Shown: positions 1 to 7,618 of the stretch, piece by piece
How positions within the stretch are numbered: position 1 is the first letter of the stretch
Layout of the letters: each line of letters starts with the position of its first letter
From: Gammaproteobacteria bacterium
Lineage (GTDB): Bacteria; Pseudomonadota; Gammaproteobacteria; Ga0077536
Assembly (NCBI GenBank): GCA_024235015.1
Contig: JACKNG010000004.1
Span: 186,001-250,000, forward strand
Reading direction: 5' to 3'
DNA: 64,000 nucleotides
The notes under the pieces: model-generated
What the model saw: only the letters and a program-made list of their open reading frames with translations
Told to the model about the DNA's origin: nothing
The model's database searches: none
Program-made: the position numbers and the translations under genes

Positions 1-1545
1 CTGATGAGCGTCTCCGACAAGCGCGGCCTGGCCGCGCTGGCGCAGGCGCTGGTCGACGCCGGCTACGGCATTCTCTCCACCGGCGGCTCGGCGAAGCTGC
101 TGCGCGAGGCCGGCATCGCGGTGCGCGACGTCGCCGAGCACACCGGCGTCGCCGAGATGATGGAAGGACGGGTCAAGACCCTGCACCCCAAAGTGCACGG
201 CGGCATCCTCGCGCGCCGCGGCACCGACGACGCGGTGATGACCAGGCACGGCATCGAACCCATCGATCTCGTCGTCGTCAATCTCTATCCCTTCGAGCAG
301 ACCATCGCGCGCCGCGACTGCACGCTCGACGAGGCGGTCGAGAACATCGACATCGGCGGGCCGGCGATGCTGCGCGCGGCGGCCAAGAACCACGCCCATG
401 TCGCCGTCGTGTGCGACCCGGCGGACTACCCGTTGATCAAGGAGGAGGTCGCGCGGTCCGGTGCGGTCAGCGCGCCGACCCGCTACCGCCTCGCGACCAA
501 GGCCTTCGCCCACACCGCGCATTACGACCGCGCCATCTCGACTTTCCTCAGCGCGCGCACCGGCGCCGAACCGGAACCCTTCCCGGGCCAGCTCGACATC
601 CGCGTCAGCCTCAAGCAGACGCTGCGCTACGGCGAGAACCCGCACCAGCGCGCGGCGTTCTACGTCGACGGCGACGCCGCGCCGGGCACGCTCGCCGGCG
701 CCGAGCAACTGCAGGGCAAGGAACTCTCCTACAACAACATCGCCGATACCGACGCCGCGCTCGACTGCGTGCGTTCGTTCCGCGAACCGGCCTGCGTCAT
801 CGTCAAGCACGCCAATCCCTGCGGCGTGGCCGAGGCACGCGAACTCGCCGAGGCCTACGAGTCGGCTTATGCCACCGACCCGACCTCGGCCTTCGGCGGC
901 ATCATCGCGCTCAACCGCGAACTCGACGCCACGCTGGCCAGGACCATCGTCGAACGCCAGTTCGTCGAGGTCATCATCGCGCCGTCAGTGGCGGCCGACG
1001 CACGCCCGGTGCTCGAGACCAAGCAGAACGTGCGCGTGCTCGTCACCGGCGAGTGGCCGGCCGACCCGCTGCGCCAGCTCGAGTACAAGCGCGTGGCCGG
1101 CGGGCTGCTGGTACAGGATCGCGACTTCGCCGCGCAGACCATCGCTGCCGGTTCGCTGAAGACGGTGACCAGGCGCACGCCGAGCATGGACGAGCTGCGC
1201 GACCTCATCTTCGCCTGGCGCGTGGTTGCCTGCGTGAAATCGAACGCCATCGTCTATGCGCGCGATCGCCGTACCATCGGCATCGGCGCCGGGCAGATGA
1301 GCCGCGTCTACAGCGCGCGCATCGCCGCCATCAAGGCGGCCGACGAGGGCCTCGAGGTGAAGGGTTCGGTGATGGCCTCGGATGCCTTCTTCCCGTTTCG
1401 CGACACCATCGACCAGGCCGCCGAAGTCGGCATCCGCGCGGTCATCCAGCCGGGCGGCTCGATGCGCGACGCGGAAGTGATCGCCGCGGCCGACGAGCAC
1501 GACCTGGCCATGGTCTTCACCGGCGAACGCCATTTCCGCCACTGA
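1..1545 (+). CDS. purH: Bifunctional AICAR transformylase / IMP cyclohydrolase, 5'-partial
   Basis: Catalyses the last two steps of de novo IMP synthesis: formylation of AICAR by 10-formyl-THF, then ring closure. The frame is open to the window edge and the protein begins inside the conserved LxSVSDK block, so only about ten N-terminal residues are missing; the ATG at base 4 is probably internal. The MGS-like cyclohydrolase domain comes first (STGGS, VKTLHPKVHGG, NLYPF), then the transformylase domain with RYGENPHQ and the KSNAIVYA block near the C-terminus. The usual family length is about 520-530 residues, which fits. It is followed 43 bp later by purD on the same strand, the common purH-purD pairing. 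Confidence 0.97.
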   Translation: MMSVSDKRGLAALAQALVDAGYGILSTGGSAKLLREAGIAVRDVAEHTGVAEMMEGRVKTLHPKVHGGILARRGTDDAVMTRHGIEPIDLVVVNLYPFEQTIARRDCTLDEAVENIDIGGPAMLRAAAKNHAHVAVVCDPADYPLIKEEVARSGAVSAPTRYRLATKAFAHTAHYDRAISTFLSARTGAEPEPFPGQLDIRVSLKQTLRYGENPHQRAAFYVDGDAAPGTLAGAEQLQGKELSYNNIADTDAALDCVRSFREPACVIVKHANPCGVAEARELAEAYESAYATDPTSAFGGIIALNRELDATLARTIVERQFVEVIIAPSVAADARPVLETKQNVRVLVTGEWPADPLRQLEYKRVAGGLLVQDRDFAAQTIAAGSLKTVTRRTPSMDELRDLIFAWRVVACVKSNAIVYARDRRTIGIGAGQMSRVYSARIAAIKAADEGLEVKGSVMASDAFFPFRDTIDQAAEVGIRAVIQPGGSMRDAEVIAAADEHDLAMVFTGERHFRH

Positions 1546-1588
1546 GCGCCGCGCGCCGCACCGCGGCGCGACGGTCGGGATGCAACAC

Positions 1589-2875
1589 ATGAAGGTTCTC
1601 ATCATCGGCGGCGGTGGCCGCGAACATGCCCTGGCCTGGAAGTGCGCGCAGTCGCCGCGGGTGGAACGCGTCTACTGTGCGCCCGGCAACGCCGGTACCG
1701 CGCGCGAAGCGCAGGTCGAGAACGTCGCCATCGGTGCCGAGGACAGCGGCGCGCTGGTCGATTTCGCGCGCGACAACGCTGTCGGGCTGACCATCGTCGG
1801 CCCCGAGGCGCCGCTCGTCGCCGGTGTCGTCGACGCTTTCGACGCCGCGGGGTTGAAATGCTTCGGCCCGCCGCAGGCTGCCGCCGTGCTCGAAGCCTCC
1901 AAGGCCTACACCAAGGACTTCCTCGCCCGCCATCGCATCCCGACTGCCGGTTACGCTGTGTTCGAAGCCCTCGACGAAGCCCTCGCCCACATCGATGCGC
2001 GCCGCGCGCCGATGGTGGTGAAGGCCGATGGCCTGGCTGCCGGCAAGGGCGTGGTCGTCGCCGCGACGCACGAAGAAGCGCGCGCCGCGGCGCGCAGCAT
2101 GCTCGGCGACGGCGCCTTCGGTGAAGCCGGCGCGCGGGTCGTGGTGGAGGATTTCCTCGACGGCGAGGAGGCGAGCTTCATCGTCATGAGCGACGGCGTC
2201 ACGGCGATTCCGTTCGCCTCCTCGCAGGATCACAAGGCGCGCGACGACGGCGACCGTGGCCCCAACACGGGTGGCATGGGCGCCTACTCGCCGGCGCCGG
2301 TGATCGACCAGGCGATGAGCGAGACCATCATGCGCACCGTCATCGAACCGACCCTTGCCGGCATGCGCGCCGACGGCCGTCCTTACCGCGGCTTCCTCTA
2401 TGCCGGCGTCATGATCGGCGCCGACGGCGTGCCGCGCGTGCTGGAATACAACTGCCGGTTCGGCGATCCGGAAACGCAGCCGATCATGATGCGCTTGAAG
2501 ACCGATCTCGTCACCGCCTGTCTCGACGTGCTCGAAGGGCGCGCCGCGGACGTCGCGCTCGAGTGGGACGCACGCGCTGCGCTCGGCGTGGTGCTCGCTG
2601 CCGGCGGTTACCCCGGTGACTACGCCAGGGGGGCCATCATCAGCGGTCTCGACGACGACTTGCCGGACACCTACGTGTTCCATGCCGGCACGCGCACGGA
2701 CGGCGATCGCTGTGTGACCAACGGCGGGCGCGTGTTGTGCGTGGTCGGCCTCGGCGTCGACGTCAGCGCCGCGCAACGCGCGGCCTACGCGCGCGTCGAT
2801 CGCATCGCCTGGGACGGCATGTTCTGCCGCCGCGACATCGGCTACCGCGCCGTGGCGCGCGAGCGCAGTGCCTGA
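1589..2875 (+). CDS. purD: Phosphoribosylamine-glycine ligase (GARS)
   Basis: ATP-grasp enzyme that joins glycine to phosphoribosylamine in purine synthesis. It begins MKVLIIGGGGREHAL, the canonical PurD N-terminus, and carries the ATP-grasp metal and substrate block RFGDPETQ near residue 290; about 428 residues, normal for the family. An in-frame ATG at 1580 would add MQH, but the GGGA at 1577-1580 sits at good ribosome-binding distance from 1589, so I chose the later start. It lies directly after purH, probably in one transcript. Its stop codon is 31 bp from the convergent integrase stop. Confidence 0.96.
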   Translation: MKVLIIGGGGREHALAWKCAQSPRVERVYCAPGNAGTAREAQVENVAIGAEDSGALVDFARDNAVGLTIVGPEAPLVAGVVDAFDAAGLKCFGPPQAAAVLEASKAYTKDFLARHRIPTAGYAVFEALDEALAHIDARRAPMVVKADGLAAGKGVVVAATHEEARAAARSMLGDGAFGEAGARVVVEDFLDGEEASFIVMSDGVTAIPFASSQDHKARDDGDRGPNTGGMGAYSPAPVIDQAMSETIMRTVIEPTLAGMRADGRPYRGFLYAGVMIGADGVPRVLEYNCRFGDPETQPIMMRLKTDLVTACLDVLEGRAADVALEWDARAALGVVLAAGGYPGDYARGAIISGLDDDLPDTYVFHAGTRTDGDRCVTNGGRVLCVVGLGVDVSAAQRAAYARVDRIAWDGMFCRRDIGYRAVARERSA

Positions 2876-2906
2876 GTCGCGCGCGACCCGCGCGCAGTCC
2901 GCACGC

Positions 2907-4319
2907 TCACAGGCGATCGAGCGGGCTCTTCACGCCGCGACCACCGCGGTTGAGCACGTGGGTGTAGATCATGGTCGTCGAGACGTCGGCGTGGCCGAGC
3001 AATTCCTGCACCGTGCGGATGTCGCTGCCCGACTCGATCAGGTGGGTGGCGAAGCTGTGGCGCAGGGTGTGGCAGTTGACCACCTTGGGTAATCCCGCCG
3101 CGTGCGCGGCTCGGCGCACTGCTTTCTGCAGGCCGCTCTCGTGCAGGTGGTGGCGGCGCGACTTCAGCGTGCGCGGATCGAGCGACAGCCGCGCACTCGG
3201 AAAGACGTACTGCCAGTACCACTCGCGGCCCGCAGCCGGGTACTTGCGCGCCAGCGCCGGTGGCATGTAGACCTCGGCGACGCCCTCGGCGCGATCGCGC
3301 GCGAACAGCTCGCGCACCTCGCCGAGGTGGACCGTGATCGGAGCGCGCAAGGCGTCCGGCAGCGGCACCACGCGGTCCTTGGCGCCCTTGCCGTCGCGGA
3401 CGACGATCTGCCGATAGTCGAAATCGACGTCCTTCACGCGCAGTCGCACGCATTCCATCAGGCGCATGCCGGTGCCGTAGAGCAGGCGCGCCATCAACGC
3501 GTGACGTCCCTGCATGTGCGCGAGCAGGGTGCGCACCTGCTCGATGGACAGCACCACGGGCAAGCGCTTGGAAACCTTGGCGCGCACCAGCGCATTCAAC
3601 TCCGGCAACTCGACGTTGAGTACCTGGGTATACAGGAAGACCAGCGCGTTCAGTGCCTGCGACTGGGTACGCGCGGCGACCCGACGCTCCGCGGCGAGGA
3701 AGTTGAGGTAATCGACGACGTGCTCGGCACCGAGCGCCGTCGGTGCCGCGTTGCCGTGATGGAGCAGGAAGCGGCACACCCATTGCTCATAGGCCTGCTC
3801 GGTGCGGATGGAATAGGCGCGGCGGCGGATCTCGCCGAGCAGGCTGCGCAACACCGCCGCATGCCGTTCCCGAACCTCGCGCAAGGCCGCAATGGCCGGC
3901 GCCCGGCCGGAACGAACGGGGCGGTGCGGCGGCGTGCCCGGTAAGGGACTATCGCGGGCAATGGTCGGGTGCCGGCGCCCCAGCGCCCGCGCCGAGGCCT
4001 GCCAGTAATCCCAGTCGAAGCGCAGTGCCCAGTCGAGGCCGAGCACCTCCGCGAAGCAGGCCTGCAGGGCCACGACCGCCTGGTGGAATTGCTGTCCCGT
4101 GACGCGATCAGAGCGCCCCATCTCGTCGAACCAGGCGGCAACGTCCCCGGCACGATGCTGTGCCAGTGGAACTTCGGGATGTGCCGCCAGGTAACGCTCG
4201 ACGCGCCGTACGTACCAGCGCAAGTCCTCGTCGTCACGCGCCCGCGGCCGCAGGCAGTCGATGAGTCGATCCCAGAAGTGATCGCCCCCGGAGGGAGCAC
4301 AAACAGGTTGCCTGCCCAT
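2907..4319 (-). CDS. intI: Integron integrase (IntI family tyrosine recombinase) with N-terminal extension
   Basis: Site-specific recombinase of the integron type, which in the family joins attI to folded attC hairpins of gene cassettes. Visible catalytic residues: Arg286 in GTGMR, Lys311 in DGKGAKD, His417/Arg420 in CHTLRHSF, His443 in LLGHAD, and nucleophile Tyr452 in MIYTHV. The IntI-specific patch is present between catalytic Lys and His (GREWYWQYVFPS, then DPR and RRHHLHE), as is the typical C-terminal GVKSPLD. Usual IntI length is 320-350 residues; this one is 470. The extra ~150 N-terminal residues look like a second SAM-like DNA-binding domain before the normal one (from about residue 154). 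A GGAGG 7 nt upstream supports the ATG at 4319 over an in-frame ATG at 4382. Base composition matches the chromosome, unlike the adjoining island. Confidence 0.93.
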   Translation of the reverse strand: MGRQPVCAPSGGDHFWDRLIDCLRPRARDDEDLRWYVRRVERYLAAHPEVPLAQHRAGDVAAWFDEMGRSDRVTGQQFHQAVVALQACFAEVLGLDWALRFDWDYWQASARALGRRHPTIARDSPLPGTPPHRPVRSGRAPAIAALREVRERHAAVLRSLLGEIRRRAYSIRTEQAYEQWVCRFLLHHGNAAPTALGAEHVVDYLNFLAAERRVAARTQSQALNALVFLYTQVLNVELPELNALVRAKVSKRLPVVLSIEQVRTLLAHMQGRHALMARLLYGTGMRLMECVRLRVKDVDFDYRQIVVRDGKGAKDRVVPLPDALRAPITVHLGEVRELFARDRAEGVAEVYMPPALARKYPAAGREWYWQYVFPSARLSLDPRTLKSRRHHLHESGLQKAVRRAAHAAGLPKVVNCHTLRHSFATHLIESGSDIRTVQELLGHADVSTTMIYTHVLNRGGRGVKSPLDRL

Positions 4320-4918
4320 GACGGAACCTCCATGTTCCAAATCCCGGAAGGGTAGCGCGCCAGCCTTGGCGCGATGGTTCAAGCGCTATGAACGATAGTC
4401 GACTCGGTTACGGAATGCTATGTGGATTCCGGATATTGCGCAGTACAGGGAATTTCCATTCAGTCATCACGCGGTCCGAAGTCACACGCGAAGAAAAAAA
4501 CAATCGACTCGGGGCTTACTGTAGATATCCTCCGAGCATCTGTACCGCGAATCATGTGCAGCGCGGACGAGCCTTTGGACAAATCTGTTGTATCTGCGCG
4601 CCGGTCGATGCCCATTAATCCGTTTACCATAGATTGCCATTACTGGCTTGTGCGGGCGAAACCATCGCTGAGGTAAATCTCGCAAGCGTAATCGGGCGTG
4701 GGAAAATCGCGCGTTGCGAAGGGTTTCGATTTTTCGCGGTTCCTGTTACGAAAGCCGGGCGCCGCTTTCGCCCTACCCGCATTCGGTCGGTAGAGTTCGG
4801 CGGCTGCCAAGCAAGACGGTCCAACGATGAGGAAGACGCCCGTACGATTTTAGTGAGTCCTGCCGACCGTCGGTCTATCATTGCATAGAGCTTTCGAATC
4901 CTCGCGAGGCAAGCACGG
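4320..4918. other. 599-bp region between integrase and island, no confident gene; expected attI position
   Basis: This is where an attI site, the intI promoter and a cassette promoter would be expected. Base composition changes here: high G+C up to about 4380, then A+T-rich. I looked for a GTTRRRY core on either strand and found no exact match, and no clear LexA operator. Short open frames at 4388-4618, 4422-4676 and 4634-4888 (both strands) have no good ribosome-binding site or recognisable motif, so I do not call them genes. The 5' untranslated region and promoter of the first kinase must lie at the right-hand end. Confidence 0.5.
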
Positions 4919-7342
4919 ATGCGCGCCAGTCTATTTCCTCAACGTCATCTAACCAGACCCGACCCAGGTCGCGAAGGGCTGCAACAGGCAAGGTTTCGCG
5001 TTGCGGTAGTAGGCAGTGTTTATGCAATCTCGATCTGGGGCGAGGTAGTAGCAAGCGCCGAGACCGATCTGGTAGGAGTTCCGCATTTAAAAGCGTGTGC
5101 GGGATATCTCGGAATGTCCATTATCGTGCTTATTCTGTACGAGGTCATCGAACGTGCTCGTCGCCTCAAAGGCTACACGGAAGCTGCTCTGACAAAAGTA
5201 ATGCTCATCAGCGATGCGATTGCGCTTACGTATTTTGGAGTGGAAGCGGGAGACGCCGCGATCATCGTCGCGCCTATTGCTATCACATATGTAATCGGCA
5301 ACGGATTCCGGTTCGGAGAGTCCTATTATTTAGCCGCTCAAGCGCTAATATCTGTAGGGGTCATCGTGGTACTCCAATTCAATTCGGCCGTGTCCAGCCA
5401 TCCAATTGCTGCTACAGCATATTTGATTGCACTCGGCTTTATTCCGATATACGCAATTGTATTACTGAATCGGCACATTTCATTAGTTGAGGAATTAGCG
5501 CGAGTTAGTAGGGAGCGGGGAGCCCTTCTAAAGCTTCTTAGCCATGAGATACGCTCACCACTTTTTAATATAGAGGCGGCTGCAGAAGCGATAAGCTCCA
5601 GCATAGGAGTAGAGAGCGGCCCTAAACGAACGCCCGTTGATATCCAAGGACATGCCGTGTCTATTTCAGCGATGTGCCTAGCGATCAACGAGCTTTGTGA
5701 AAATACACTTGCTAGTTTGAAGGAAGGGGAAGCAGGGGGAAGTTTCCGGCTCACCTACGTTGAGAACATATTCAATCTAGTACGACAGACAGCGGACGAG
5801 TACCACCTGCTAGCTATATCAAAAAAAATACATTTAACTTGGGTAATACATCCGGATGTTGTGCCGTACATTCAATTGCGCTCCGGGTTTCTTCGTACAG
5901 CCCTTGAGAACCTTATCGAGAACGCGATAAAGCACAATCATTCCTGTGCGGTACATGTATCAATTGCAAGTCGTCCATCGATCCAGAACGTCCCCAAGTT
6001 ATTTGTAACCGTGAGCGCATGCCAATATCCCAAGGGCGCGGCTAATTATCGGTCGCCTCGAATACGAGTCGCGAAGTCACAAAAAAAGGCGTTTGGTTTC
6101 GGAAGCGATGCGCTCCAATTTGAGATCAAGAAGCTAGGCGGATCTATCGTGGATGCTCATGCATCAAAAATGCGTTCCTGCTTCTCCTTCGAGTTCCCAT
6201 ACACAGTACCAGCGCTTACGAAAAATTCTTCTTTCACCTGGGGCTATTGTTTGTATTTCGGTTCCGAACCCTCCGACGACGACCTCTGTTTCTGGTCTGA
6301 CGCCGGATATGTGATTCATCGCACGCGAACGGAGGGCTGGCCAATACTGCACGATCCTGATCTGCAGGTGGATGTAATTGCATGTCGAACTACTGATGCC
6401 TTAAACGAAATCCGTCGTCGAGCGGAATATGCTTGTGAAAGTAGAGCTTTGCCTCCTGCTGTTCTCATTGTTGATGAGGCAACTAGCATTACATTAATCG
6501 ACTGGAAAGGTGCCGCCAATTACGTAGTTACTAGGGGTGTAACCAAGCCATCAACAATGGCCGCATTCCGGCGGCAAGCTATCTCACTAACCAAACCGAC
6601 ATCTCTGCAAGGCCTTCGGATCTTGATCGTTGACGACGTACCGCTGATTACTAATCAGATTGCAAGAATACTTTCAACTGCTGGCGCGCACACAACCCAA
6701 GCGCATAACGAGACAGACGCGATTCAAGAAATCATGCACGGTCGCTTCGATTGTCTTGTGGTCGATGCGAAAATCGGGTCGACACATGGCCATACGATTG
6801 CAGAAAAGTATCGAGCTAGCGAGCGGGGGCCTTGTGTCGTGCTCCTCCTTTCTGGGGCTACGGAGAGCATCTCGGATAGAAGACTATACGACGCAGTTTT
6901 AACAAAGGGTTCAGCGATAGAGTGCATCGTCGACAAGCTCTCTGAAGCATACGCTATCGTGCATCAAGCACAAAAACCGGCCTCGGATACAGCGGGTATT
7001 TCCGAAGTTGGGTCTCGCATCCAGAGCGATCTGCCAAAATCTGAAATTGAGCGTTCATTGCAGCAAATTCTTATCGAGCTGAACCAATTGTTATCCTACA
7101 TTGTTAACCAACACGATGAAGCGAAAGTAGAGCGACAACGTCATCGAATCCGGGGCCTCGTTGACGTTATCTTGGGGCCTAATTCGCATTATTGCAGTCA
7201 TGCCCTCGAAGAAATTATCAACCAGCCCGCGCAACCTGGCTTGCCCGCGTTAAGGCATTTCGAGAAGCGTCTGAGAGAGGCGATATGCGGTTACGAAGGC
7301 AACCGCAATTTCTGGAAGCCCCCTGAATCAACACTCTTCTAG
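4919..7342 (+). CDS. RpfC-like membrane hybrid histidine kinase with degenerate ATP-binding domain
   Basis: Membrane two-component protein of 807 residues, not a standard kinase. Residues 25-185 form five or six hydrophobic helices, including a GNGFRFG segment that resembles the GNGLRYG of Xanthomonas RpfC, the DSF receptor. HisKA follows with His209 in LLSHEIRSP. The HATPase domain keeps an N-box (ENLIENAIKHN, 330-340) but lacks the DxGxG box; the region reads VSACQYPKG, and only a GFGSDAL remnant of the later glycine box remains. A receiver-like stretch without acidic motif (about 438-558) precedes a true receiver (Asp572/573, phospho-acceptor Asp616, Lys663). The C-terminus has an HPt-like HRIRG motif (His742). 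ATP binding is doubtful, so this may be a pseudokinase or phosphotransfer partner of the intact kinase 276 bp downstream. The ATG at 4919 has only a weak ribosome-binding site. Confidence 0.8.
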   Translation: MRASLFPQRHLTRPDPGREGLQQARFRVAVVGSVYAISIWGEVVASAETDLVGVPHLKACAGYLGMSIIVLILYEVIERARRLKGYTEAALTKVMLISDAIALTYFGVEAGDAAIIVAPIAITYVIGNGFRFGESYYLAAQALISVGVIVVLQFNSAVSSHPIAATAYLIALGFIPIYAIVLLNRHISLVEELARVSRERGALLKLLSHEIRSPLFNIEAAAEAISSSIGVESGPKRTPVDIQGHAVSISAMCLAINELCENTLASLKEGEAGGSFRLTYVENIFNLVRQTADEYHLLAISKKIHLTWVIHPDVVPYIQLRSGFLRTALENLIENAIKHNHSCAVHVSIASRPSIQNVPKLFVTVSACQYPKGAANYRSPRIRVAKSQKKAFGFGSDALQFEIKKLGGSIVDAHASKMRSCFSFEFPYTVPALTKNSSFTWGYCLYFGSEPSDDDLCFWSDAGYVIHRTRTEGWPILHDPDLQVDVIACRTTDALNEIRRRAEYACESRALPPAVLIVDEATSITLIDWKGAANYVVTRGVTKPSTMAAFRRQAISLTKPTSLQGLRILIVDDVPLITNQIARILSTAGAHTTQAHNETDAIQEIMHGRFDCLVVDAKIGSTHGHTIAEKYRASERGPCVVLLLSGATESISDRRLYDAVLTKGSAIECIVDKLSEAYAIVHQAQKPASDTAGISEVGSRIQSDLPKSEIERSLQQILIELNQLLSYIVNQHDEAKVERQRHRIRGLVDVILGPNSHYCSHALEEIINQPAQPGLPALRHFEKRLREAICGYEGNRNFWKPPESTLF

Positions 7343-7618
7343 CCGGGATTGGGAGGTTCCCATTAATACCTAGATGTTTGGGTTTAGAGTAACCGCGATG
7401 TCTATCTCGTCGCCCGGCGAGGTCCAATCGATAGTCTAAAAAGCACTGTAGCGAACCAAACACATGAGCAATACTAGCGCCGCTGAAGGATTATCGTGGA
7501 TTAGGACTGCCTAAAAACGGGACGCCATAATCCAATGTTGCGTAACGCTTTTCGACCTAACAGGGGAAACCTTATGTACGTGCTCCTGGCTGGTAGGTAG
7601 GCGCGGACGTATTTGGCC

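Noticed and set aside
2876..2887. 12-bp palindrome GTCGCGCGCGAC between purD and intI
   Set aside because: CG-alternating palindromes are frequent by chance in this G+C-rich DNA, and there is no T-run to make it a terminator.
4388..4888. Short open frames (76-85 codons) in the integrase-kinase gap
   Set aside because: They overlap each other on both strands, lack ribosome-binding sites and show no motif.
7350..7362. Small hairpin TGGGA-GGT-TCCCA after the first kinase stop
   Set aside because: A 5-bp stem without a T-run is too weak to call a terminator.
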